A program made the translations under genes and the position numbers. This document shows, one piece after another, positions 18,523 through 26,947 of a stretch of DNA of 64,000 bases. The number at the start of each line of letters is the position of its first letter. Position 1 is the stretch's first letter. The notes below the pieces were generated by a model, which ran no database searches, was not told where the DNA came from, and saw only the letters and a list, made by a program, of their open reading frames with translations. The stretch covers positions 1-64,000 of the forward strand of contig JANRLY010000019.1 in NCBI GenBank assembly GCA_033762075.1. Direction: 5' to 3'. This stretch comes from VFKI01 sp033762075 (GTDB taxonomy: Bacteria > Pseudomonadota > Gammaproteobacteria > DSM-16500).

Positions 18523-18564
18523 GACCGTCGTCCCGCGCATGCTTTTTGCGCGGGATCCAGCGAC
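18523..18564. repeat. Palindromic dispersed element upstream of coxC
   Basis: TCCCGCGCA (18531-18539) and TGCGCGGGA (18547-18555) form a perfect 9-bp hairpin. It is flanked by CCGTCG and CCAGCGAC, which also recur around other copies of the family (near 12680 and 44527). It lies between the tetrahaem cytochrome and coxC. There is no run of T after the stem, so it is not an obvious terminator. Confidence 0.75.
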
Positions 18565-18603
18565 TTGCTTAACCGAATGTTTACACACTGAAGGAATTGA
18601 ACG

Positions 18604-19482
18604 ATGAATCATAAAGAGAAAGGTTATTATCTGCCCTCGCCGAGTAGCTGGCCTATCAAAGGATCCATTGCACTTATTTGCATTTTTGCAGGCGCCGCAA
18701 ATTGGTTGCATGAAGCCGTCATTGGTCCTTGGTTATTTGGCTTCGGATTTCTCATGTTGTTTTACATGATCATTGGTTGGTTCGGCATGGTCATTCGGGA
18801 AAATCGTAGTGGTCTATTACAACAAGAACAAGTCGATCGTTCATTTCGTTGGTGTATGTGTTGGTTTATTTTTTCTGAAGTCATGTTCTTTGGTGCATTT
18901 TTCGGCGCCCTCTTTTTCGTCAGAGCATTTTCTGTTCCGATGCTAGGCGGGGATAGCTCAAATATCACAACCCATCTAGTCTTATGGCCGCACTTCAAAG
19001 CCGCATGGCCGATGGCAATGAATCCCAATCCAAGCTTTTTTATTGCACCACATTCCGTCATGGAAGCATGGGGTATTCCTGCTATCAATACACTCATTCT
19101 GTTAACTAGTGGCGCCACCATTACTGTCGCACATTGGAGCTTACTCACTAATCATCGTAAAACCATGCTGATTGCACAATTAGCAACGATTTTATTGGGA
19201 GCAAGCTTCTTATTTTTGCAAGGTCATGAGTACACCATTGCCTATTTAGAAAAAGGTTTAACTTTAGGCTCAGGCATTTATGGCACAACGTTCTTTATGC
19301 TCACGGGATTCCATGGCCTTCACGTCACCATCGGAACAATTGGTCTCATCGTGATTTTATATCGCATGTTACGCAATGATTTTAATTCGCATAACCATTT
19401 TGCCTTTGAAGCTATCTCTTGGTATTGGCATTTTGTTGACGTTGTTTGGTTATTATTATTTGTTTTTGTCTATTGGATGTAA
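18604..19482 (+). CDS. coxC: Cytochrome c oxidase subunit III
   Basis: 292 residues with seven predicted membrane spans. Recognisable sequences are YYLPSPSSWPIKGS at the N terminus, FIFSEVMFFGAFFGALFF with the conserved Glu, GFHGLHVTIGTIGL, and FEAISWYWHFVDVVWLLLF at the end. It stabilises the subunit I/II core. Its place on the opposite strand from coxA and coxB, behind the tetrahaem cytochrome, means the oxidase is made from two divergent transcripts. It has an AAGGA ribosome-binding site. Confidence 0.96.
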   Translation: MNHKEKGYYLPSPSSWPIKGSIALICIFAGAANWLHEAVIGPWLFGFGFLMLFYMIIGWFGMVIRENRSGLLQQEQVDRSFRWCMCWFIFSEVMFFGAFFGALFFVRAFSVPMLGGDSSNITTHLVLWPHFKAAWPMAMNPNPSFFIAPHSVMEAWGIPAINTLILLTSGATITVAHWSLLTNHRKTMLIAQLATILLGASFLFLQGHEYTIAYLEKGLTLGSGIYGTTFFMLTGFHGLHVTIGTIGLIVILYRMLRNDFNSHNHFAFEAISWYWHFVDVVWLLLFVFVYWM

Positions 19483-19868
19483 TGTTGTTAATTCATCTCA
19501 TCAAATTTATACATGTTTTATTCGCAATAGGCTTACTCGGCACAGTGATTTATTGTTTTGGCATGACACGAAAAATCACTGTGCCTTCTGAGCAAAAAAA
19601 TGCTTCGCTTTCTCGGTTAAAAAAAAGCATGTTGATTGCAAGTTTCTTCGCAGCATTGACTGGAACAGCGCTCATTTATCCTAAGCATTACACCTTTCAC
19701 ACTCATTGGATTCAAGCAGCGATTGGTCTGCTTGCAAGTTTCAGTATTGCGATATTATGCTTACATAAGCTCAAATCAAGATGGCAATGGTTAGCGCTCT
19801 GCACCATTTTAACCCTTATTTTAGTAGCTATTATTCATGACGCTGTGATGAAACAAACATTTTTTTAA
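19482..19868 (+). CDS. Small four-span membrane protein, SirB-like
   Basis: 128 residues from the ATG that overlaps the coxC stop codon (TAATG). An in-frame ATG at 19446 lies inside coxC and is unlikely. The protein has four hydrophobic spans with conserved-looking histidines (MLLIHLIKFIHVLFA, HYTFHTHWIQAAIG). This topology resembles SirB-type or haem-binding small membrane proteins; I am not certain of the family. Translational coupling to coxC points to a role in oxidase assembly or haem handling. Confidence 0.65.
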   Translation: MLLIHLIKFIHVLFAIGLLGTVIYCFGMTRKITVPSEQKNASLSRLKKSMLIASFFAALTGTALIYPKHYTFHTHWIQAAIGLLASFSIAILCLHKLKSRWQWLALCTILTLILVAIIHDAVMKQTFF

Positions 19869-19884
19869 AAGGGAAGGAAATGAT

Positions 19885-20355
19885 ATGTTGTTTGAAGATG
19901 ATAAAAACCAGATTGCAAATAATATAGAACAACCTCTTCTTGAAGACGATCTCATAGAAATTCCAATTAGTCCACGGCAATCTTTTTCGCAGCAAATGGA
20001 TGAAGAGTATTCTGCACTACGGCAACAGCAAAAATCTCTCGAAACACAACTCGAAAGACTTTCCACTCCCACAAAAATTGATAAGCTCTCTGCTATCGTC
20101 AAAGCATCTCATGTCACGTTAAGTATATCGATTTTCAGCGGACTCGTTGGCTTAATTGATTTGAAATCAGACTACAATGAAACAGCAAAATATGCCTTTT
20201 TCATTTCTGTCGCTGCATTCATTGTTTCAGCGAGTCTTTGCTCAACCGCTGGGCGTTATAGCTTTTACAATCCCAACAGATTGGGCGACCATGCTGATCA
20301 TTTACGACTGGAGCTCGAGGAAGTGAATGAGAAAATAGCTGCGTACAGAAGATAA
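19885..20355 (+). CDS. Unrecognised two-span membrane protein with an acidic PLL N-terminal tail
   Basis: 156 residues. The N-terminal about 35 residues are acidic and contain NNIEQPLLEDDLIEIP. A coiled-coil stretch (QQMDEEYSALRQQQKSLETQLERL) follows, then two hydrophobic spans (about 73-92 and 102-122), and a short C-terminal coiled coil (ADHLRLELEEVNEKIAAYRR). There is no signal peptide. A strong ribosome-binding site (GGGAAGGAAA) supports expression. I recognise no family. The PLL-plus-acid tail is shared with the proteins at 38634 and 40063. It stands alone between the respiratory genes and infA. Confidence 0.7.
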   Translation: MLFEDDKNQIANNIEQPLLEDDLIEIPISPRQSFSQQMDEEYSALRQQQKSLETQLERLSTPTKIDKLSAIVKASHVTLSISIFSGLVGLIDLKSDYNETAKYAFFISVAAFIVSASLCSTAGRYSFYNPNRLGDHADHLRLELEEVNEKIAAYRR

Positions 20356-20442
20356 AGCGGTTCACCGAATATTCACCAATCCCATTGCTTATCTCACTGA
20401 TTTAAGGCATTATCTGCGGCTTCGGTTTATGAGAATAGGTTT

Positions 20443-20724
20443 ATGTCTAAAGAAGATCAAATTGAAATGGATGGCAACGTCATCGACGTGTTGCCGAATA
20501 CCATGTTTCGTGTACAACTTGATAATGGCCACATTGTCATGGCACATATCTCTGGAAAAATGCGTAAAAATTATATCCGCATCTTAAAAGGCGATCGTGT
20601 TACTGTTCAACTCACCCCCTATGACTTAACTAAAGGCCGTATCACCTTCCGTAGCCGCGATGGTAAAACCACCCCCAATAGCACTGCTGCTGCCGCAGCA
20701 GCCTCAGAAAAACCCCAGGAATAA
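20443..20724 (+). CDS. infA: Translation initiation factor IF-1 with C-terminal extension
   Basis: 93 residues. The first 72 are a standard IF-1 OB fold (SKEDQIEMDGNVIDVLPN, FRVQLDNGHIVMAHISGKMRKN, DRVTVQLTPYDLTKGRI) that binds the 30S A site. The usual protein ends near R72. Here about 20 extra residues follow, rich in Thr and Ala (TTPNSTAAAAAASEKPQE). The gene is convergent with clpA and shares a hairpin terminator with it. infA beside clpA is the usual gammaproteobacterial neighbourhood. Confidence 0.96.
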   Translation: MSKEDQIEMDGNVIDVLPNTMFRVQLDNGHIVMAHISGKMRKNYIRILKGDRVTVQLTPYDLTKGRITFRSRDGKTTPNSTAAAAAASEKPQE

Positions 20725-20725
20725 A

Positions 20726-20756
20726 AAAACAGCTTCCTTAGGAAGCTGTTTTGAGA
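20726..20756. terminator. Bidirectional hairpin between infA and clpA
   Basis: AACAGCTTCC and GGAAGCTGTT form a perfect 10-bp stem around a TTA loop, with A-rich sequence on one side and TTTT on the other. It lies directly after the infA stop and 11 bases from the clpA stop, so it can terminate both transcripts. Confidence 0.85.
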
Positions 20757-20766
20757 GTCACTTAAG

Positions 20767-23070
20767 TCACTTATTCGATGTAGAAGTCACTTCAACTGCA
20801 GCCAATTCTTCAACCGCAAATTTTAATTTATCTTGTGCAGTATCAACGCTGACAATCACGCGGCCACCTGCACCCAACTTTCCAAAGAGTAATTCTTCTG
20901 CTAAGGGTCGTTTAATGTGCTCTTGAATCAGACGCTCCATTGGTCTTGCCCCCATTTTTTTATCGTAACCATGGGAAGCTAACCAAGCACGCGCCTCATC
21001 TCCAACTTCAAGAACAACATGTTTAGGTTCTAATTGCACTTCTAATTCAAGTAAAAATTTATTCACCACATGTAAAATGGTTTTTGTATCAAGCGATTTA
21101 AATTGAATCACAGCATCTAAACGATTGCGGAATTCAGGTGAAAAGACACGATTCACAGCAGTTACCACATCGCTCTCATTTTCCGACATTGTGAATCCAA
21201 TGGAGGCTTTATCCAATAAATCAACACCCACATTTGAAGTCATGATCACAATAGTGTGGCGAAAATCTGTTTTTCTGCCATTCGTGTCAGTTAAAGCTCC
21301 GTGATCCATAATTTGTAACAACAAGTTATAAACATCAGGGTGCGCTTTTTCAATTTCATCTAAGAGCACGACGGAATGTGGATGTTTATTCACGGCTTCA
21401 GTTAACAACCCACCTTCATCATAACCGACATAGCCTGGAGGCGCGCCAATTAAACGGGATACCGTATGGCGTTCCATATATTCGGACATATCGAAGCGTA
21501 ACAATTCGACACCCAGTTGTTTCGCTAATTGTTTTGTCACCTCAGTTTTACCAACCCCTGTTGGGCCAATAAACAAAAATGAGCCGATAGGTTTGCTTGG
21601 ATCACGCAATCCAGAACGTGCTAGTCTCACTGCTGCGCCTAATGTTTCGATGGGTTCATCTTGACCAAAGATCATCATCTTGAGGTCGCGCACCATATTT
21701 TTAAGCACTTCACGATCAGAAGTAGAAACATTTCTTTCAGGAACACGTGCGATTCTTGCAACGACTCGTTCAATATCGACGACACCAATGATTTTTTTAC
21801 GATCTGCTTCAGCCAATAAATATTGGTAAGCTCCAACTTCATCGACTAAATCAATCGCTTTATCGGGCAAACGACGATCAGTGATATAACGTTCTGAGAG
21901 TCTTGCTGCTGCTTCAAGGGATTCGTCTGTATATTTCACACCATGATGCATTTCGAAACGACTACGTAATCCTTTGAGGATATCTATCGTTTGCTCAACG
22001 GTCGATTCTTTCACATCAATTTTTTGAAAACGTCTGGCAAGTGCATGATCTTTTTCAAAGATACCGCGATATTCTTTATACGTTGTTGAACCAATACATG
22101 TTAAATCACCTGACGCGAGTAATGGTTTAATTAAATTAGAGACATCCATCAAACCGCCTGAAGCAGCACCCGCACCAATGATGGTATGAATTTCATCGAT
22201 AAATAAAATGGCACCGCTTTGTTCTTTCAATTGATGTAAAACGCTTTTTAATCTTTTTTCAAAATCACCGCGATATTTTGTTCCAGCCAATAAACTGCCA
22301 AGATCCAATGAATAAATCACACTGTCTGATAAAACATCAGGCACTTTTCTCTCGACAATGAGTCGCGCTAATCCTTCAGCAATGGCTGTTTTACCAACCC
22401 CCGCTTCACCGACCAATAAAGGATTATTTTTACGACGACGACATAAAACTTGAATGGTTCTTTCAATTTCTTCTTCGCGACCAATCAATGGATCAATTAA
22501 ATTTAATTTCGCGCGTGCATTTAAATTCGTAGTAAATTGTTCAAGCGGACTATTATTTCCATCTTCTTGTTGTGTTTCTGATTCATCCATGAATTGCGTA
22601 CCAAATTGATCTTCTCTTGTCCTGGTAGGCGCTGCTGCTCGAGTAGAACCATGAGAAACATAATTAATAACATCTAAGCGGCTCACATTTTCTTGCCGCA
22701 ATAAATAAACACTTTGGCTTTCTTGCTCACTAAAAATAGCCGCTAAAACATTGGCACCTTTGACTTCTGTTTTGCCCGAGGATTGCACATGAAACACAGC
22801 ACGTTGTAAAACGCGTTGAAAACCTAATGTAGGTTGTGTATCACGATCGTGGACATTAGAAGGAATAGCAGGTGTGGTGCGATCAATAAATTCGATGAGA
22901 TTTTGGCGAAGTCTTGGGATATTTGCACCACAAGCTTTCAGCACATCGGAGGCAGAGACATTTTCGAGCAGTGCAACCAAGAGATGCTCGACAGTGACAA
23001 ATTCATGACGTTTAGCGCGAGCCTCTTTAAACGCGAGATTTAACGTGTACTCTAGTTCCTTGTCTAACAT
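20767..23070 (-). CDS. clpA: ATP-dependent Clp protease ATP-binding subunit ClpA
   Basis: 767 residues, the normal ClpA length. An N-terminal Clp repeat domain (about 1-140) is followed by two AAA+ modules: D1 with Walker A GEAGVGKTA and Walker B ILFIDEIHTIIGAG, and D2 with GPTGVGKTE and VVLLDEIEKAHP. The D2 region carries the ClpP-binding class of loop sequence rather than the long middle domain of ClpB. It unfolds substrates for ClpP in the cytoplasm. A perfect GGAGGT ribosome-binding site lies six bases before the ATG, and clpS is 26 bases upstream. Confidence 0.97.
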   Translation of the reverse strand: MLDKELEYTLNLAFKEARAKRHEFVTVEHLLVALLENVSASDVLKACGANIPRLRQNLIEFIDRTTPAIPSNVHDRDTQPTLGFQRVLQRAVFHVQSSGKTEVKGANVLAAIFSEQESQSVYLLRQENVSRLDVINYVSHGSTRAAAPTRTREDQFGTQFMDESETQQEDGNNSPLEQFTTNLNARAKLNLIDPLIGREEEIERTIQVLCRRRKNNPLLVGEAGVGKTAIAEGLARLIVERKVPDVLSDSVIYSLDLGSLLAGTKYRGDFEKRLKSVLHQLKEQSGAILFIDEIHTIIGAGAASGGLMDVSNLIKPLLASGDLTCIGSTTYKEYRGIFEKDHALARRFQKIDVKESTVEQTIDILKGLRSRFEMHHGVKYTDESLEAAARLSERYITDRRLPDKAIDLVDEVGAYQYLLAEADRKKIIGVVDIERVVARIARVPERNVSTSDREVLKNMVRDLKMMIFGQDEPIETLGAAVRLARSGLRDPSKPIGSFLFIGPTGVGKTEVTKQLAKQLGVELLRFDMSEYMERHTVSRLIGAPPGYVGYDEGGLLTEAVNKHPHSVVLLDEIEKAHPDVYNLLLQIMDHGALTDTNGRKTDFRHTIVIMTSNVGVDLLDKASIGFTMSENESDVVTAVNRVFSPEFRNRLDAVIQFKSLDTKTILHVVNKFLLELEVQLEPKHVVLEVGDEARAWLASHGYDKKMGARPMERLIQEHIKRPLAEELLFGKLGAGGRVIVSVDTAQDKLKFAVEELAAVEVTSTSNK

Positions 23071-23096
23071 GGCGCACCTCCAGGAGAAGGCTTACC

Positions 23097-23408
23097 TTAC
23101 ATTTCCTCTACACTACAAAGCAGAGGGTGTTCATTCATCCTTGCAAAATCAACTATCTGATCCACTTTCGTTTCGGCAATATCTTTACTAAATATACCGC
23201 AAACTGCCTTACCTCTTGTGTGGACCTCATACATCAATTGTGTTGCAACAGCCCTATCCATATGAAAAAAAAGCTCTAAAACATTTACTACAAAATCCAT
23301 CGGTGTATAGTCATCATTATGCATCACTACTTGGTACAAATAAGGCACCTTAGTCTTTGCTTCTACCGCTACACGCTCCCGTTCTATTGTTGTATTTTCT
23401 GCAACCAT
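23097..23408 (-). CDS. clpS: ClpS adaptor for N-degron substrates
   Basis: 103 residues. It shows the ClpS core: PYLYQVVMHNDDYTPMDFVVNVL with the N-degron pocket residues, FFHMDRAVATQLMYEVHTRGKAVCG, and DIAETKVDQI. It delivers proteins with destabilising N termini to ClpAP. It is immediately upstream of clpA and surely cotranscribed. The 212 bases between it and the icd stop hold its promoter region and the icd terminator. Confidence 0.96.
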   Translation of the reverse strand: MVAENTTIERERVAVEAKTKVPYLYQVVMHNDDYTPMDFVVNVLELFFHMDRAVATQLMYEVHTRGKAVCGIFSKDIAETKVDQIVDFARMNEHPLLCSVEEM

Positions 23409-23567
23409 ACCCTGTTACCCTAACTGTAGTCGATAATTTTCATTTTTTCTCTATTTGAAAAAAAAATCCATCACAATATCGTAATGGACTATACTTCAGA
23501 CGATTTAACGAGAATTTTTCGACAAATAACAAACTGATAGTTAATAATTGCGCGAATTATACACAAA

Positions 23568-23604
23568 TTTTACGGCACTGTCGACATGAACAGTGCCGTA
23601 AAAA
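23568..23604 (-). terminator. Rho-independent terminator of icd
   Basis: TTTTACGGCACTGT and ACAGTGCCGTAAAA form a 14-bp stem around the eight-base loop CGACATGA. On the minus strand the stem ends in a T run, 16 bases after the icd stop codon. Confidence 0.85.
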
Positions 23605-23620
23605 AGTACAGAATACATCA

Positions 23621-24877
23621 TCACATATGCTGAATAATCGCTTTCCCAAACTCTGAGCAGCTCACTAATTGAGCATTTTCCATCTGTCTGGCAAAATCAT
23701 ATGTCACGGTTTTCGCGCGAATCGCACCTTCCATCCCTCGCACAATCAATTCAGCAGCTGCATCCCACCCCATATGTCTGAGCATCATTTCAGCAGACAA
23801 AATTAAGGAACCCGGATTGACCTTATCTTGGCCTGCATATTTAGGGGCTGTACCGTGCGTTGCCTCAAACATAGCCACCTTATCGCTTAAATTTGCGCCT
23901 GGCGCGATTCCGATACCGCCGACCTGCGCAGCAAGGGCATCTGAAATATAGTCGCCATTCAAGTTTAACGTCGCTATAACGCTATATTCGCGGGGACGAA
24001 TTAAAATCTGTTGCAAAAAGGCATCTGCAATTACATCTTTGATTATTATATCTTTTCCAGTTTTTGGATTTTTAAAACGCATCCAAGGACCGCCATCCAG
24101 CAGTTCAGCACCGAATTCATTCTTGGCCACTTCGTAGCCCCAGTCACGGAAAGCGCCTTCCGTAAATTTCATGATGTTCCCTTTGTGCACAAGGGTCACA
24201 GAATCACGATCATTATCAATGGCATAACGAATCGCTGCTCGGACTAGGCGAGAAGTCCCTGATTTTGAGACAGGTTTAATCCCAACGCCGCAATGTTCAG
24301 GAAAACGAATTTTTTTGACTTGCATATCATTTTGTAAAAAGTGAATAACTTTTTCTACATCAACGCTGTCAGCGCTCCACTCGATGCCGGCATAAATGTC
24401 TTCAGAGTTTTCACGGAAAATAACCATGTCTGTTGAAGCTGGATCACGTAGCGGACTCGGAACCCCTTCAAAATAGCGCACAGGACGTAAACAAACATAG
24501 AGATCTAAAGTCTGACGTAAAGCCACATTCAGTGAACGAATACCCCCACTCACCGGTGTTGTCAGTGGACCTTTGATGGAAACAGAGAATGCTTTTAACG
24601 CATCAAGTGTCTCATCAGGCAACCATGTATCGCTGCCATATACTTTGGTTGCTTTTTCACCGGCATAAATTTCCATCCAGTGAATTTGTCTCTTACCTTG
24701 CCATGCTTTTTGAACTGCAGCATCAACGACAGATTTCATCACAGGTGTAATATCCACGCCGATACCATCACCTTCAATGTAAGGAATAATCGGTTGATCA
24801 GGCACTTGTACTTTGCCATTTTTATCGACAGTGATGTGCTGTCCTGTTGTTGGAACTTTGATGTGTTGATAATTCAT
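23621..24877 (-). CDS. icd: NADP-dependent isocitrate dehydrogenase
   Basis: 418 residues, matching E. coli Icd (416). TCA-cycle enzyme that converts isocitrate to 2-oxoglutarate. The phosphorylatable Ser of the isocitrate site is S115 in SGGIRSLNVALRQ; the Lys/Tyr and Asp ligands appear in RENSEDIYAGIEW and DAFLQQILIRP. The cofactor site HGTAPKYAGQDKVNP is of the NADP type. GAAGGG lies eight bases before the ATG. No aceK kinase is in the window. Confidence 0.97.
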   Translation of the reverse strand: MNYQHIKVPTTGQHITVDKNGKVQVPDQPIIPYIEGDGIGVDITPVMKSVVDAAVQKAWQGKRQIHWMEIYAGEKATKVYGSDTWLPDETLDALKAFSVSIKGPLTTPVSGGIRSLNVALRQTLDLYVCLRPVRYFEGVPSPLRDPASTDMVIFRENSEDIYAGIEWSADSVDVEKVIHFLQNDMQVKKIRFPEHCGVGIKPVSKSGTSRLVRAAIRYAIDNDRDSVTLVHKGNIMKFTEGAFRDWGYEVAKNEFGAELLDGGPWMRFKNPKTGKDIIIKDVIADAFLQQILIRPREYSVIATLNLNGDYISDALAAQVGGIGIAPGANLSDKVAMFEATHGTAPKYAGQDKVNPGSLILSAEMMLRHMGWDAAAELIVRGMEGAIRAKTVTYDFARQMENAQLVSCSEFGKAIIQHM

Positions 24878-24943
24878 GGTGAATGCCCTTCAGAGAAAGA
24901 AAAAGAGAGCTATGGTACAAGCGATGTTCTGTTATGTAAATCT

Positions 24944-25004
24944 GTAGGGGCGACCGGCGGTCGCCCGGAAAAATTAGAAAAGGGCGACCGCCGGTCGCCC
25001 CTAC
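24944..25004. repeat. 23-bp perfect inverted repeat (GGGGCGACCGGCGGTCGCCC type)
   Basis: The 23 bases at 24944-24966 are exactly inverted at 24982-25004, separated by a 15-base A-rich spacer. Each arm is itself nearly palindromic (GGCGACCG-GCGGTCGCC). It lies between the divergent icd and outer-membrane protein genes. It is much more GC-rich than its surroundings, and sequences of this kind are known as mobile palindromes in many bacteria. It is a single copy here. Confidence 0.85.
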
Positions 25005-25100
25005 GAATGAACCAAAATTGTTCATATTTTACTTCTTGTTGTTCTGATGGTATATTTCGCGCGCATTTAAAATCTCTTAAACGAGGAAGGTAAATTAATT

Positions 25101-25775
25101 ATGAACAAATTGACAAAAATTAGTGCAACATTATTAGCCTCTTTGGCTATTGCAGGGACTGCTCACGCTGCAAAACCTGGCGCTTATGTCGGTGGTGCAA
25201 TTGGTTTATCCAGTTTGGAAACCAATAAGTTTTACCAAGCAAATGATATTAATCCAGTCTACACCAGCGCAAAAATCACCCGTACAAGCGGTGGTTTAGG
25301 CGGCAAAATATTTGCAGGTTATACCTTCACACAAAATTTTGGTATTGAAGCAGCTTTTGCAAAATATGCCGGCACAAAAGAAACATTAAGTGCAAGTAAT
25401 GGCTTCTCTTCAACAAGTCAAAAGTACACGCACGATTTATCTGCAATCAGCTTAGTCGGTAAAGCGTATCTTCCATTCGGCGAAGGCAGCAAGTTCAACT
25501 TGTATGCATTAGCAGGTGCGGCAGAAGTGTTCAGCAAGGCAAATAATCCCGCTGTTCCAGCAAACGTGTATTACACATCACCATTGAGTGGCTCAAAAAC
25601 AACTCATACATTACGTCCAGTGTATGGTATCGGCGCAAGCTACGATATCAACTCAAAGCTGACTGCGAATGCTGAATTGTCCCGCATTCAAGGTAAAGGC
25701 AACACAAGAACAAGTCTTTCAGCGATTCCAGATGCTGACATGTTGAATGTAGGTCTTGCCTACAATTTCGGTTAA
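25101..25775 (+). CDS. Outer-membrane beta-barrel protein (OmpA-barrel/OmpW-like porin fold)
   Basis: 224 residues: a clear signal peptide (MNKLTKISATLLASLAIAG, cleaved after AHA), then alternating hydrophobic strands such as GAYVGGAIGLSSL, GGKIFAGYTFTQNFGIEAAFAKYAG and FNLYALAGAAEV, and a C-terminal strand ADMLNVGLAYNFG that ends in an aromatic-Gly as in barrel proteins. It fits an eight-strand barrel. GAGGAAGG precedes the ATG and a terminator follows, so it is a single-gene unit. Confidence 0.85.
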   Translation: MNKLTKISATLLASLAIAGTAHAAKPGAYVGGAIGLSSLETNKFYQANDINPVYTSAKITRTSGGLGGKIFAGYTFTQNFGIEAAFAKYAGTKETLSASNGFSSTSQKYTHDLSAISLVGKAYLPFGEGSKFNLYALAGAAEVFSKANNPAVPANVYYTSPLSGSKTTHTLRPVYGIGASYDINSKLTANAELSRIQGKGNTRTSLSAIPDADMLNVGLAYNFG

Positions 25776-25798
25776 TTCTTTTAACTGATTTAGACTAC

Positions 25799-25831
25799 AA
25801 TACCCGGGTTGAAAAATCCGGGTATTTTTTT
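25799..25831 (+). terminator. Rho-independent terminator after the barrel gene
   Basis: AATACCCGG and CCGGGTATT form a 9-bp stem followed by seven T. It ends two bases before the ATG of mnmA, so it also occupies the mnmA leader. Confidence 0.85.
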
Positions 25832-25833
25832 AT

Positions 25834-26940
25834 ATGAACACGACATCCACAAAAAAACACATCATTGTAGGTCTTTCCGGCGGCGTTGATTCCTCCGTTG
25901 CAGCACTATTGCTCAAACAACAAGGCCATCATGTGGAAGGTGTGTTCATGAAAAATTGGGAAGAAGATGACACGGATTCATTTTGCCCTGCGAGCCAAGA
26001 TATGGCGGATGCAGCACGTGTTTGCGATATGCTCGGCATTGAATTCACGCGCATCAATTTTTCAGCAGAATATTGGCAAAAAGTTTTCGCCCATTTTTTA
26101 GCCGATTACCAAGCGGGATTAACGCCCAACCCAGATATTTTATGCAATCGAGAAATCAAATTTCGTGCTTTTCTCGATTATGCAAAATCCCGTGGCGCAG
26201 ATTATATTGCAACTGGCCATTACGCACGTTGCGTGCAGCAAGATCAACAACACCAACTCTTGAAAGGTTGCGATGCCAGCAAAGATCAGAGTTATTTTTT
26301 ACACGCTCTATCCCAAGATCAGTTAGCGCATAGTGTATTCCCTCTCGGCGAACTCGACAAAAAAACCGTGCGGCGTATCGCGTCAGAAGCAGGTTTTGCG
26401 AATCATGCGAAAAAAGATAGCACGGGTATTTGTTTTATTGGTGAACGAAAATTCAAAACTTTCCTCACAGAATATGTGCGCGCACAACAGGGCAACATTG
26501 AAACACCCGAAGGCGAAGTCATTGGAACACACGATGGACTCATGTTTTATACCATGGGCCAGCGACAAGGATTACATATTGGCGGCCGTAAAGATTCGAA
26601 TGGCGAACCTTGGTATGTTGTCGCGAAAGATCCAAAACGAAATGCTTTAATTGTTGCACAAGGTCAAACACATCCCATGCTCTATGCCTCAGGATTAATC
26701 GTTAAAGATGTCCATTGGATACACGGCACACCAGCGGTTTTACCCCAAACACTATTCGCCAAAACCCGCTACCGTCAAGACGATCAAACGTGTATGATCG
26801 AGCAACTCGTTCATAATCAATATAAAATCAGCTTTACCACCCCGCAGCGTGCTGTCACGCCCGGGCAATCTGTGGTTTTTTATCAAGGCGAACAGTGCCT
26901 AGGTGGTGGTATCATAATAGAATCACTGGCCTGGAGTTAG
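25834..26940 (+). CDS. mnmA: tRNA-specific 2-thiouridylase MnmA
   Basis: 368 residues, E. coli length. It thiolates U34 of tRNA(Lys, Glu, Gln). The PP-loop GLSGGVDSSVAALLL starts at residue 13; the two catalytic cysteines are C104 (NPDILCNREIKF) and C200 (STGICFIGERKF). The ATG has no ribosome-binding site because the T-run of an upstream terminator abuts it, so translation may start from a very short leader. It begins the conserved mnmA-hflD-purB group. Confidence 0.96.
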   Translation: MNTTSTKKHIIVGLSGGVDSSVAALLLKQQGHHVEGVFMKNWEEDDTDSFCPASQDMADAARVCDMLGIEFTRINFSAEYWQKVFAHFLADYQAGLTPNPDILCNREIKFRAFLDYAKSRGADYIATGHYARCVQQDQQHQLLKGCDASKDQSYFLHALSQDQLAHSVFPLGELDKKTVRRIASEAGFANHAKKDSTGICFIGERKFKTFLTEYVRAQQGNIETPEGEVIGTHDGLMFYTMGQRQGLHIGGRKDSNGEPWYVVAKDPKRNALIVAQGQTHPMLYASGLIVKDVHWIHGTPAVLPQTLFAKTRYRQDDQTCMIEQLVHNQYKISFTTPQRAVTPGQSVVFYQGEQCLGGGIIIESLAWS

Positions 26941-26947
26941 AGTTAAC

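Noticed and set aside
24944..25004. Terminator between icd and the barrel gene
   Set aside because: The genes are divergent, so no terminator is needed. The structure has no T run and looks like a mobile palindrome.
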